In this document: positions 39,577 to 53,800 of the stretch, in pieces
Layout of the letters: every line of letters begins with the position of its first letter
Position numbering within the stretch: position 1 is the stretch's first letter
Origin: Auanema rhodensis
Taxonomy: Eukaryota > Nematoda > Chromadorea > Rhabditida > Rhabditidae
Reading direction: 5' to 3'
DNA length: 64,000 bases
Assembly (NCBI GenBank): GCA_964057225.1
Contig: CAXKVF010000077.1
Span: 62,001-126,000, forward strand
Translations under genes and position numbers: made by a program
The notes under the pieces: generated by a model
What the model saw: the letters and a program-made list of their open reading frames with translations, nothing else
Told to the model about the DNA's origin: nothing
Databases searched by the model: none

Positions 39577-42500
39577 GACTAATATGGACATGGGGAATCT
39601 AATTTTGAAAACCGCATCTCTTTATCTTTCACGTGAAGCGAGTTACATACCAAGTGCACATCACGTGTACATTTAATTAGCATAAATTAAAGTTCACGTA
39701 CATTTCAAAGTCATGGTTACCATGAACCAATATCAATAAAAATTTGTTTTTAGACTAATATGGACATGGGGAATCTAATTTTGAAAACCGCATCTCTTTA
39801 TCTTTCACGTGAAGCGAGTTACATACCAAGTGCACATCACGTGTACATTTAATTAGCATAAATTAAAGTTCACGTAAATTTCAAAGTCATGGTTACCATG
39901 CACCAATATCAATAAAAATTTGTTTTTAAACTAATATGGACATGGGGAATCTAATTTTGAAAACCGCATCTCTTTATCTTTCACGTGAAGCGAGTTACAT
40001 ACCAAGTGCACATCACGTGTACATTTAATTAGCATAAATTAAAGTTCACGTAAATTTCAAAGTCATGGTTACCATGCACCAATATCAATAAAAATTTGTT
40101 TTTAGACTAATATGGACATGGGGAATCTAATTTTGAAAACCGCATCTCTTTATCTTTCACGTGACGCGAGTTACATACCAAATGCACATCACGTGTACAT
40201 TTAATTAGCATAAATTAAAGTTCACGTAAATTTCAAAGTCATGGTTACCATGCACCAATATCAATAAAAATTTGTTTTTAAACTAATATGGACATGGGGA
40301 ATCTAATTTTGAAAACCGCATCTCTTTATCTTTCACGTGAAGCGAGTTACATACCAAGTGCACATCACGTGTACATTTAATTAGCATAAATTAAAGTTCA
40401 CGTAAATTTCAAAGTCATGGTTACCATGCACCAATATCAATAAAAATTTGTTTTTAGACTAATATGGACATGGGGAATCTAATTTTGAAAACCGCATCTC
40501 TTTATCTTTCACGTGAAGCGAGTTACATACCAAGTGCACATCACGTGTACATTTAATTAGCATAAATTAAAGTTCACGTAAATTTCAAAGTCATGGTTAC
40601 CATGCACCAATATCAATAAAAATTTGTTTTTAGACTAATATGGACATGGGGAATCTAATTTTGAAAACCGCATCTCTTTATCTTTCACGTGAAGCGAGTT
40701 ACATACCAAGTGCACATCACGTGTACATTTAATTAGCATAAATTAAAGTTCACGTAAATTTCAAAGTCATGGTTACCATGAACCAATATCAATAAAAATT
40801 TGTTTTTAGACTAATATGGACATGGGGAATCTAATTTTGAAAACCGCATCTCTTTATCTTTCACGTGAAGCGAGTTACATACCAAGTGCACATCACGTGT
40901 ACATTTAATTAGCATAAATTAAAGTTCACGTAAATTTCAAAGTCATGGTTACCATGCACCAATATCAATAAAAATTTGTTTTTAAACTAATATGGACATG
41001 GGGAATCTATTTTTGAAAACCGCATCTCTTTATCTTTCACGTGAAGCGAGTTACATACCAAGTGCACATCACGTGTACATTTAATTAGCATAAATTAAAG
41101 TTCACGTAAATTTCAAAGTCATGGTTACCATGCACCAATATCAATAAAAATTTGTTTTTAGACTAATATGGACATGGGGAATCTAATTTTGAAAACCGCA
41201 TCTCTTTATCTTTCACGTGAAGCGAGTTACATACCAAGTGCACATCACGTGTACATTTAATTAGCATAAATTAAAGTTCACGTACATTTCAAAGTCATGG
41301 TTACCATGAACCAATATCAATAAAAATTTGTTTTTAGACTAATATGGACATGGGGAATCTAATTTTGAAAACCGCATCTCTTTATCTTTCACGTGAAGCG
41401 AGTTACATACCAAGTGCACATCACGTGTACATTTAATTAGCATAAATTAAAGTTCACGTAAATTTCAAAGTCATGGTTACCATGCACCAATATCAATAAA
41501 AATTTGTTTTTAAACTAATATGGACATGGGGAATCTAATTTTGAAAACCGCATCTCTTTATCTTTCACGTGAAGCGAGTTACATACCAAGTGCACATCAC
41601 GTGTACATTTAATTAGCATAAATTAAAGTTCACGTAAATTTCAAAGTCATGGTTACCATGCACCAATATCAATAAAAATTTGTTTTTAGACTAATATGGA
41701 CATGGGGAATCTAATTTTGAAAACCGCATCTCTTTATCTTTCACGTGACGCGAGTTACATACCAAATGCACATCACGTGTACATTTAATTAGCATAAATT
41801 AAAGTTCACGTAAATTTCAAAGTCATGGTTACCATGCACCAATATCAATAAAAATTTGTTTTTAAACTAATATGGACATGGGGAATCTAATTTTGAAAAC
41901 CGCATCTCTTTATCTTTCACGTGAAGCGAGTTACATACCAAGTGCACATCACGTGTACATTTAATTAGCATAAATTAAAGTTCACGTAAATTTCAAAGTC
42001 ATGGTTACCATGCACCAATATCAATAAAAATTTGTTTTTAGACTAATATGGACATGGGGAATCTAATTTTGAAAACCGCATCTCTTTATCTTTCACGTGA
42101 AGCGAGTTACATACCAAGTGCACATCACGTGTACATTTAATTAGCATAAATTAAAGTTCACGTAAATTTCAAAGTCATGGTTACCATGCACCAATATCAA
42201 TAAAAATTTGTTTTTAGACTAATATGGACATGGGGAATCTAATTTTGAAAACCGCATCTCTTTATCTTTCACGTGAAGCGAGTTACATACCAAGTGCACA
42301 TCACGTGTACATTTAATTAGCATAAATTAAAGTTCACGTAAATTTCAAAGTCATGGTTACCATGAACCAATATCAATAAAAATTTGTTTTTAGACTAATA
42401 TGGACATGGGGAATCTAATTTTGAAAACCGCATCTCTTTATCTTTCACGTGAAGCGAGTTACATACCAAGTGCACATCACGTGTACATTTAATTAGCATA

Positions 42501-42744
42501 AATTAAAGTTCACGTAAATTTCAAAGTCATGGTTACCATGCACCAATATCAATAAAAATTTGTTTTTAGACTAATATGGACATGGGGAATCTAATTTTGA
42601 AAACCGCATCTCTTTATCTTTCACGTGAAGCGAGTTACATACCAAGTGCACATCACGTGTACATTAAATTAGCATAAATTAAAGTTCACGTAAATTTCAA
42701 AGTCATGGTTACCATGCACCAATATCAATAAAAATTTGTTTTTA
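39577..42744 (+). repeat. 9-monomer higher-order repeat (1,584 bp), two tandem copies
   Basis: Copies 39577-41160 and 41161-42744 both begin with a CGTACATTTC monomer (variant base at 39701 and 41285). Both have a GACGCGAG plus CCAAATG monomer in the fourth place (40165 and 41749). Both markers are exactly 1,584 bp apart. The final monomers differ (CTATTTTT in one, CATTAAATT in the other), so the copies have diverged slightly or were fused from different parents. Confidence 0.82.
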
Positions 42745-43272
42745 GACTAATATGGACATGGGGAATCTAATTTTGAAAACCGCATCTCTTTATCTTTCAC
42801 GTGAAGCGAGTTACATACCAAGTGCACATCACGTGTACATTTAATTAGCATAAATTAAAGTTCACGTAAATTTCAAAGTCATGGTTACCATGAACCAATA
42901 TCAATAAAAATTTGTTTTTAGACTAATATGGACATGGGGAATCTAATTTTGAAAACCGCATCTCTTTATCTTTCACGTGAAGCGAGTTACATACCAAGTG
43001 CACATCACGTGTACATTTAATTAGCATAAATTAAAGTTCACGTAAATTTCAAAGTCATGGTTACCATGCACCAATATCAATAAAAATTTGTTTTTAGACT
43101 AATATGGACATGGGGAATCTAATTTTGAAAACCGCATCTCTTTATCTTTCACGTGAAGCGAGTTACATACCAAGTGCACATCACGTGTACATTTAATCAG
43201 CATAAATTAAAGTTCACGTAAATTTCAAAGTCATGGTTACCATGCACCAATATCAATAAAAATTTGTTTTTA

Positions 43273-44504
43273 GACTAATATGGACATGGGGAATCTAATT
43301 TTGAAAACCGCATCTCTATATCTTTCACGTGAAGCGAGTTACATACCAAGTGCACATCACGTGTACATTTAATTAGCATAAATTAAAGTTCACGTAAAAT
43401 TCAAAGTCATGGTTACCATGCACCAATATCAATAAAAATTTGTTTTTAGACTAATATGGACATGGGGAATCTAATTTTGAAAACCGCATCTCTTTATCTT
43501 TCACGTGAAGCGAGTTACATACCAAGTGCACATCACGTGTACATTTAATTAGCATAAATTAAAGTTCACGTAAATTTCAAAGTCATGGTTACCATGAACC
43601 AATATCAATAAAAATTTGTTTTTAGACTAATATGGACATGGGGAATCTAATTTTGGAAACCGCATCTCTTTATCTTTCACGTGAAGCGAGTTACATACCA
43701 AGTGCACATCACGTGTACATTTAATTAGCATAAATTAAAGTTCACGTAAATTTCAAAGTCATGGTTACCATGAACCAATATCAATAAAAATTTGTTTTTA
43801 GACTAATATGGACATGGGGAATCTAATTTTGAAAACCGCATCTCTTTATCTTTCACGTGAAGCGAGTTACATACCAAGTGCACATCACGTGTACATTTAA
43901 TTAGCATAAATTAAAGTTCACGTAAATTTCAAAGTCATGGTTACCATGAACCAATATCAATAAAAATTTGTTTTTAGACTAATATGGACATGGGGAATCT
44001 AATTTTGAAAACCGCATCTCTTTATCTTTCACGTGAAGCGAGTTACATACCAAGTGCACATCACGTGTATATTTAATTAGCATAAATTAAAGTTCACGTA
44101 AATTTCAAAGTCATGGTTACCATGCACCAATATCAATAAAAATTTGTTTTTAAACTAATATGGACATGGGGAATCTAATTTTGAAAACCGCATCTCTTTA
44201 TCTTTCACATGAAGCGAGTTACATACCAAGTGCACATCACGTGTACATTTAATTAGCATAAATTAAAGTTCACGTAAATTTCAAAGTCATGGTTACCATG
44301 CACCAATATCAATAAAAATTTGTTTTTAAACTAATATGGACATGGGGAATCTAATTTTGAAAACCGCATCTCTTTATCTTTCACGTGAAGCGAGTTACAT
44401 ACCAAGTGCACATCACGTGTACATTTAATTAGCATAAATTAAAGTTCACGTAAATTTCAAAGTCATGGTTACCATGCACCAATATCAATAAAAATTTGTT
44501 TTTA
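43273..44504 (+). repeat. Displaced copy of the 38.3-39.6 kb block (28-monomer offset)
   Basis: CTCTATATC, GGAAACC, GTGTATATT and TTTCACATGAAG variants occur here in the same order as at 38345-39576. The TTTCACATG base is at 39281 and at 44209, and the GTGTATATT base is at 39142 and 44070. Both differences are 4,928 bp, which is 28 monomers. The 9-monomer repeat at 39577-42744 lies between the two copies and probably expanded there after or during the duplication. Confidence 0.78.
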
Positions 44505-45904
44505 GACTAATATGGACATGGGGAATCTAATTTTGAAAACCGCATCTCTTTATCTTTCACGTGAAGCGAGTTACATACCAAGTGCACATCACGTGTACAT
44601 TTAATTAGCATAAATTAAAGTTCACGTAAATTTCAAAGTCATGGTTACCATGAACCAATATCAATAAAAATTTGTTTTTAGACTAATATGGACATGGGGA
44701 ATCTAATTTTGAAAACCGCATCTCTTTATCTTTCACGTGAAGCGAGTTACATACCAAGTGCACATCACGTGTACATTTAATTAGCATAAATTAAAGTTCA
44801 CGTAAATTTCAAAGTCATGGTTACCATGCACCAATATCAATAAAAATTTGTTTTTAAACTAATATGGACATGGGGAATCTAATTTTGAAAACCGCATCTC
44901 TTTATCTTTCACGTGAAGCGAGTTACATACCAAGTGCACATCACGTGTACATTTAATTAGCATAAATTAAAGTTCACGTAAATTTCAAAGTCATGGTTAC
45001 CATGCACCAATATCAATAAAAATTTGTTTTTAGACTAATATGGACATGGGGAATCTAATTTTGAAAACCGCATCTCTTTATCTTTCACGTGAAGCGAGTT
45101 ACATACCAAGTGCACATCACGTGTACATTTAATTAGCATAAATTAAAGTTCACGTAAAATTCAAAGTCATGGTTACCATGCACCAATATCAATAAAAATT
45201 TGTTTTTAGACTAATATGGACATGGGGAATCTAATTTTGAAAACCGCATCTCTTTATCTTTCACGTGAAGCGAGTTACATACCAAGTGCACATCACGTGT
45301 ACATTTAATTAGCATAAATTAAAGTTCACGTAAATTTCAAAGTCATGGTTACCATGCACCAATATCAATAAAAATTTGTTTTTAAACTAATATGGACATG
45401 GGGAATCTAATTTTGAAAACCGCATCTCTTTATCTTTCACGTGAAGCGAGTTACATACCAAGTGCACATCACGTGTACATTTAATTAGCATAAATTAAAG
45501 TTCACGTAAATTTCAAAGTCATGGTTACCATGCACCAATATCAATAAAAATTTGTTTTTAGACTAATATGGACATGGGGAATCTAATTTTGAAAACCGCA
45601 TCTCTTTATCTTTCACGTGAAGCGAGTTACATACCAAGTGCACATCACGTGTACATTTAATTAGCATAAATTAAAGTTCACGTAAATTTCAAAGTCATGG
45701 TTACCATGAACCAATATCAATAAAAATTTGTTTTTAAACTAATATGGACATGGGGAATCTAATTTTGAAAACCGCATCTCTTTATCTTTCACGTGAAGCG
45801 AGTTACATACCAAGTGCACATCACGTGTACATTTAATTAGCATAAATTAAAGTTCACGTAAATTTCAAAGTCATGGTTACCATGAACCAATATCAATAAA
45901 AATT

Positions 45905-48368
45905 TGTTTTTAGACTAATATGGACATGGGGAATCTAATTTTGGAAACCGCATCTCTTTATCTTTCACGTGAAGCGAGTTACATACCAAGTGCACATCAC
46001 GTGTACATTTAATTAGCATAAATTAAAGTTCACGTAAATTTCAAAGTCATGGTTACCATGAAGCAATATCAATAAAAATTTGTTTTTAGACTAATATGGA
46101 CATGGGGAATCTAATTTTGAAAACCGCATCTCTTTATCTTTCACGTGAAGCGAGTTGCATACCAAGTGCACATCACGTGTACATTTAATTAGCATAAATT
46201 AAAGTTCACGTAAATTTCAAAGTCATGGTTACCATGAACCAATATCAATAAAAATTTGTTTTTAGACTAATATGGACATGGGGAATCTAATTTTGGAAAC
46301 CGCATCTCTTTATCTTTCACGTGAAGCGAGTTACATACCAAGTGCACATCACGTGTACATTTAATTAGCATAAATTAAAGTTCACGTAAATTTCAAAGTC
46401 ATGGTTACCATGAAGCAATATCAATAAAAATTTGTTTTTAGACTAATATGGACATGGGGAATCTAATTTTGAAAACCGCATCTCTTTATCTTTCACGTGA
46501 AGCGAGTTACATACCAAGTGCACATCACGTGTACATTTAATTAGCATAAATTAAAGTTCACGTAAATTTCAAAGTCATGGTTACCATGAACCAATATCAA
46601 TAAAAATTTGTTTTTAGACTAATATGGACATGGGGAATCTAATTTTGAAAACCGCATCTCTTTATCTTTCACGTGAAGCGAGTTACATACCAAGTGCACA
46701 TCACGTGTACATTTAATTAGCATAAATTAAAGTTCACGTAAATTTCAAAGTCATGGTTACCATGAACCAACATCAATAAAAATTTGTTTTTAGACTAATA
46801 TGGACATGGGGAATCTAATTTTGAAAACCGCATCTCTTTATCTTTCACGTGAAGCGAGTTACATACCAAGTGCACATCACGTGTACATTTAATTAGCATA
46901 AATTAAAGTTCACGTAAATTTCAAAGTCATGGTTACCATGAACCAATATCAATAAAAATTTGTTTTTAGACTAATATGGACATGGGGAATCTAATTTTGA
47001 AAACCGCATCTCTTTATCTTTCACGTGAAGCGAGTTACATACCAAGTGCACATCACGTGTACATTTAATTAGCATAAATTAAAGTTCACGTAAATTTCAA
47101 AGTCATGGTTACCATGAACCAATATCAATAAAAATTTGTTTTTAGACTAATATGGACATGGGGAATCTAATTTTGGAAACCGCATCTCTTTATCTTTCAC
47201 GTGAAGCGAGTTACATACCAAGTGCACATCACGTGTACATTTAATTAGCATAAATTAAAGTTCACGTAAATTTCAAAGTCATGGTTACCATGAAGCAATA
47301 TCAATAAAAATTTGTTTTTAGACTAATATGGACATGGGGAATCTAATTTTGAAAACCGCATCTCTTTATCTTTCACGTGAAGCGAGTTGCATACCAAGTG
47401 CACATCACGTGTACATTTAATTAGCATAAATTAAAGTTCACGTAAATTTCAAAGTCATGGTTACCATGAACCAATATCAATAAAAATTTGTTTTTAGACT
47501 AATATGGACATGGGGAATCTAATTTTGGAAACCGCATCTCTTTATCTTTCACGTGAAGCGAGTTACATACCAAGTGCACATCACGTGTACATTTAATTAG
47601 CATAAATTAAAGTTCACGTAAATTTCAAAGTCATGGTTACCATGAAGCAATATCAATAAAAATTTGTTTTTAGACTAATATGGACATGGGGAATCTAATT
47701 TTGAAAACCGCATCTCTTTATCTTTCACGTGAAGCGAGTTACATACCAAGTGCACATCACGTGTACATTTAATTAGCATAAATTAAAGTTCACGTAAATT
47801 TCAAAGTCATGGTTACCATGAACCAATATCAATAAAAATTTGTTTTTAGACTAATATGGACATGGGGAATCTAATTTTGAAAACCGCATCTCTTTATCTT
47901 TCACGTGAAGCGAGTTACATACCAAGTGCACATCACGTGTACATTTAATTAGCATAAATTAAAGTTCACGTAAATTTCAAAGTCATGGTTACCATGAACC
48001 AACATCAATAAAAATTTGTTTTTAGACTAATATGGACATGGGGAATCTAATTTTGAAAACCGCATCTCTTTATCTTTCACGTGAAGCGAGTTACATACCA
48101 AGTGCACATCACGTGTACATTTAATTAGCATAAATTAAAGTTCACGTAAATTTCAAAGTCATGGTTACCATGAACCAATATCAATAAAAATTTGTTTTTA
48201 GACTAATATGGACATGGGGAATCTAATTTTGAAAACCGCATCTCTTTATCTTTCACGTGAAGCGAGTTACATACCAAGTGCACATCACGTGTACATTTAA
48301 TTAGCATAAATTAAAGTTCACGTAAATTTCAAAGTCATGGTTACCATGCACCAATATCAATAAAAATT
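45905..48368 (+). repeat. 7-monomer higher-order repeat (1,232 bp), two tandem copies
   Basis: Copies 45905-47136 and 47137-48368 share the order: GGAAACC with AAGC; a GAGTTGCAT monomer; GGAAACC with AAGC; AACC; an AACC monomer with CCAACATC; AACC; and a last monomer that differs (AACC or CACC). The GAGTTGCAT sites (46157 and 47389) and the CCAACATC sites (46771 and 48003) are both exactly 1,232 bp apart. This block has the same unit length as the 7-mer near 3 kb but different markers, so it arose independently. Confidence 0.82.
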
Positions 48369-50820
48369 TGTTTTTAAACTAATATGGACATGGGGAATCT
48401 AATTTTGAAAACCGCATCTCTTTATCTTTCACGTGAAGCGAGTTACATACCAAGTGCACATCACGTGTACATTTAATTAGCATAAATTAAAGTTCACGTA
48501 AATTTCAAAGTCATGGTTACCATGCACCAATATCAATAAAAATTTGTTTTTAGACTAATATGGACATGGGGAATCTAATTTTGAAAACCGCATCTCTTTA
48601 TCTTTCACGTGAAGCGAGTTACATACCAAGTGCACATCACGTGTACATTTAATTAGCATAAATTAAAGTTCACGTAAAATTCAAAGTCATGGTTACCATG
48701 CACCAATATCAATAAAAATTTGTTTTTAGACTAATATGGACATGGGGAATCTAATTTTGAAAACCGCATCTCTTTATCTTTCACGTGAAGCGAGTTACAT
48801 ACCAAGTGCACATCACGTGTACATTTAATTAGCATAAATTAAAGTTCACGTAAATTTCAAAGTCATGGTTACCATGAACCAATATCAATAAAAATTTGTT
48901 TTTAGACTAATATGGACATGGGGAATCTAATTTTGGAAACCGCATCTCTTTATCTTTCACGTGAAGCGAGTTACATACCAAGTGCACATCACGTGTACAT
49001 TTAATTAGCATAAATTAAAGTTCACGTAAATTTCAAAGTCATGGTTACCATGAAGCAATATCAATAAAAATTTGTTTTTAGACTAATATGGACATGGGGA
49101 ATCTAATTTTGAAAACCGCATCTCTTTATCTTTCACGTGAAGCGAGTTACATACCAAGTGCACATCACGTGTACATTTAATTAGCATAAATTAAAGTTCA
49201 CGTAAATTTCAAAGTCATGGTTACCATGAACCAATATCAATAAAAATTTGTTTTTAGACTAATATGGACATGGGGAATCTAATTTTGAAAACCGCATCTC
49301 TTTATCTTTCACGTGAAGCGAGTTACATACCAAGTGCACATCACGTGTACATTTAATTAGCATAAATTAAAGTTCACGTAAATTTCAAAGTCATGGTTAC
49401 CATGCACCAATATCAATAAAAATTTGTTTTTAAACTAATATGGACATGGGGAATCTAATTTTGAAAACCGCATCTCTTTATCTTTCACGTGAAGCGAGTT
49501 ACATACCAAGTGCACATCACGTGTACATTTAATTAGCATAAATTAAAGTTCACGTAAATTTCAAAGTCATGGTTACCATGCACCAATATCAATAAAAATT
49601 TGTTTTTAGACTAATATGGACATGGGGAATCTAATTTTGAAAACCGCATCTCTTTATCTTTCACGTGAAGCGAGTTACATACCAAGTGCACATCACGTGT
49701 ACATTTAATTAGCATGAATTAAAGTTCACGTAAAATTCAAAGTCATGGTTACCATGCACCAATATCAATAAAAATTTGTTTTTAGACTAATATGGACATG
49801 GGGAATCTAATTTTGAAAACCGCATCTCTTTATCTTTCACGTGAAGCGAGTTACATACCAAGTGCACATCACGTGTACATTTAATTAGCATAAATTAAAG
49901 TTCACGTAAATTTCAAAGTCATGGTTACCATGAACCAATATCAATAAAAATTTGTTTTTAGACTAATATGGACATGGGGAATCTAATTTTGAAAACCGCA
50001 TCTCTTTATCTTTCACGTGAAGCGAGTTACATACCAAGTGCACATCACGTGTACATTTAATTAGCATAAATTAAAGTTCACGTAAATTTCAAAGTCATGG
50101 TTACCATACACCAATATCAATAAAAATTTGTTTTTAAACTAATATGGACATGGGGAATCTAATTTTGAAAACCGCATCTCTTTATCTTTCACGTGAAGCG
50201 AGTTACATACCAAGTGCACATCACGTGTACATTTAATTAGCATAAATTAAAGTTCACGTAAATTTCAAAGTCATGGTTACCATGCACCAATATCAATAAA
50301 AATTTGTTTTTAGACTAATATGGACATGGGGAATCTAATTTTGAAAACCGCATCTCTTTATCTTTCACGTGAAGCGAGTTACATACCAAGTGCACATCAC
50401 GTGTACATTTAATTAGCATAAATTAAAGTTCACGTAAATTTCAAAGTCATGGTTACCATGAACCAATATCAATAAAAATTTGTTTTTAGACTAATATGGA
50501 CATGGGGAATCTAATTTTGAAAACCGCATCTCTTTATCTTTCACGTGAAGCGAGTTACATACCAAGTGCACATCACGTGTACATTTAATTAGCATAAATT
50601 AAAGTTCACGTAAATTTCAAAGTCATGGTTACCATGAACCAATATCAATAAAAATTTGTTTTTAGACTAATATGGACATGGGGAATCTAATTTTGAAAAC
50701 CGCATCTCTTTATCTTTCACGTGAAGCGAGTTACATACCAAGTGCACATCACGTGTACATTTAATTAGCATAAATTAAAGTTCACGTAAATTTCAAAGTC
50801 ATGGTTACCATGAACCAATA

Positions 50821-53800
50821 TCAATAAAAATTTGTTTTTAAACTAATATGGACATGGGGAATCTAATTTTGAAAACCGCATCTCTTTATCTTTCACGTGA
50901 AGCGAGTTACATACCAAGTGCACATCACGTGTACATTTAATTAGCATAAATTAAAGTTCACGTAAATTTCAAAGTCATGGTTACCATTAAGCAATATCAA
51001 TAAAAATTTGTTTTTAGACTAATATGGACATGGGGAATCTAATTTTGAAAACCGCATCTCTTTATCTTTCACGTGAAGCGAGTTACATACCAAGTGCACA
51101 TCACGTGTACATTTAATTAGCATAAATTAAAGTTCACGTAAATTTCAAAGTCATGGTTACCATGAACCAATATCAATAAAAATTTGTTTTTAGACTAATA
51201 TGGACATGGGGAATCTAATTTTGAAAACCGCATCTCTTTATCTTTCACGTGAAGCGAGTTACATACCAAGTGCACATCACGTGTACATTTAATTAGCATA
51301 AATTAAAGTTCACGTAAATTTCAAAGTCATGGTTACCATGCACCAATATCAATAAAAATTTGTTTTTAAACTAATATGGACATGGGGAATCTAATTTTGA
51401 AAACCGCATCTCTTTATCTTTCACGTGAAGCGAGTTACATACCAAGTGCACATCACGTGTACATTTAATTAGCATAAATTAAAGTTCACGTAAATTTCAA
51501 AGTCATGGTTACCATGCACCAATATCAATAAAAATTTGTTTTTAGACTAATATGGACATGGGGAATCTAATTTTGAAAACCGCATCTCTTTATCTTTCAC
51601 GTGAAGCGAGTTACATACCAAGTGCACATCACGTGTACATTTAATTAGCATAAATTAAAGTTCACGTAAATTTCAAAGTCATGGTTACCATGAACCAATA
51701 TCAATAAAAATTTGTTTTTAGACTAATATGGACATGGGGAATCTAATTTTGAAAACCGCATCTCTTTATCTTTCACGTGAAGCGAGTTACATACCAAGTG
51801 CACATCACGTGTACATTTAATTAGCATAAATTAAAGTTCACGTAAATTTCAAAGTCATGGTTACCATGAACCAATATCAATAAAAATTTGTTTTTAGACT
51901 AATATGGACATGGGGAATCTAATTTTGAAAACCGCATCTCTTTATCTTTCACGTGAAGCGAGTTACATACCAAGTGCACATCACGTGTACATTTAATTAG
52001 CATAAATTAAAGTTCACGTAAATTTCAAAGTCATGGTTACCATGAACCAATATCAATAAAAATTTGTTTTTAGACTAATATGGACATGGGGAATCTAATT
52101 TTGAAAACCGCATCTCTTTATCTTTCACGTGAAGCGAGTTACATACCAAGTGCACATCACGTGTACATTTAATTAGCATAAATTAAAGTTCACGTAAATT
52201 TCAAAGTCATGGTTACCATTAAGCAATATCAATAAAAATTTGTTTTTAGACTAATATGGACATGGGGAATCTAATTTTGAAAACCGCATCTCTTTATCTT
52301 TCACGTGAAGCGAGTTACATACCAAGTGCACATCACGTGTACATTTAATTAGCATAAATTAAAGTTCACGTAAATTTCAAAGTCATGGTTACCATGAAGC
52401 AATATCAATAAAAATTTGTTTTTAGACTAATATGGACATGGGGAATCTAATTTTGAAAACCGCATCTCTTTATCTTTCACGTGAAGCGAGTTACATACCA
52501 AGTGCACATCACGTGTACATTTAATTAGCATAAATTAAAGTTCACGTAAATTTCAAAGTCATGGTTACCATGAACCAATATCAATAAAAATTTGTTTTTA
52601 AACTAATATGGACATGGGGAATCTAATTTTGAAAACCGCATCTCTTTATCTTTCACGTGAAGCGAGTTACATACCAAGTGCACATCACGTGTACATTTAA
52701 TTAGCATAAATTAAAGTTCACGTAAATTTCAAAGTCATGGTTACCATGAACCAATATCAATAAAAATTTGTTTTTAAACTAATATGGACATGGGGAATCT
52801 AATTTTGAAAACCGCATCTCTTTATCTTTCACGTGAAGCGAGTTACATACCAAGTGCACATCACGTGTACATTTAATTAGCATAAATTAAAGTTCACGTA
52901 AATTTCAAAGTCATGGTTACCATGAACCAATATCAATAAAAATTTGTTTTTAAACTAATATGGACATGGGGAATCTAATTTTGAAAACCGCATCTCTTTA
53001 TCTTTCACGTGAAGCGAGTTACATACCAAGTGCACATCACGTGTACATTTAATTAGCATAAATTAAAGTTCACGTAAATTTCAAAGTCATGGTTACCATG
53101 AACCAATATCAATAAAAATTTGTTTTTAGACTAATATGGACATGGGGAATCTAATTTTGAAAACCGCATCTCTTTATCTTTCACGTGAAGCGAGTTACAT
53201 ACCAAGTGCACATCACGTGTACATTTAATTAGCATAAATTAAAGTTCACGTAAATTTCAAAGTCATGGTTACCATGAAGCAATATCAATAAAAATTTGTT
53301 TTTAGACTAATATGGACATGGGGAATCTAATTTTGAAAACCGCATCTCTTTATCTTTCACGTGAAGCGAGTTACATACCAAGTGCACATCACGTGTACAT
53401 TTAATTAGCATAAATTAAAGTTCACGTAAATTTCAAAGTCATGGTTACCATGAACCAATATCAATAAAAATTTGTTTTTAAACTAATATGGACATGGGGA
53501 ATCTAATTTTGAAAACCGCATCTCTTTATCTTTCACGTGAAGCGAGTTACATACCAAGTGCACATCACGTGTACATTTAATTAGCATAAATTAAAGTTCA
53601 CGTAAATTTCAAAGTCATGGTTACCATTAAGCAATATCAATAAAAATTTGTTTTTAGACTAATATGGACATGGGGAATCTAATTTTGAAAACCGCATCTC
53701 TTTATCTTTCACGTGAAGCGAGTTACATACCAAGTGCACATCACGTGTACATTTAATTAGCATAAATTAAAGTTCACGTAAATTTCAAAGTCATGGTTAC

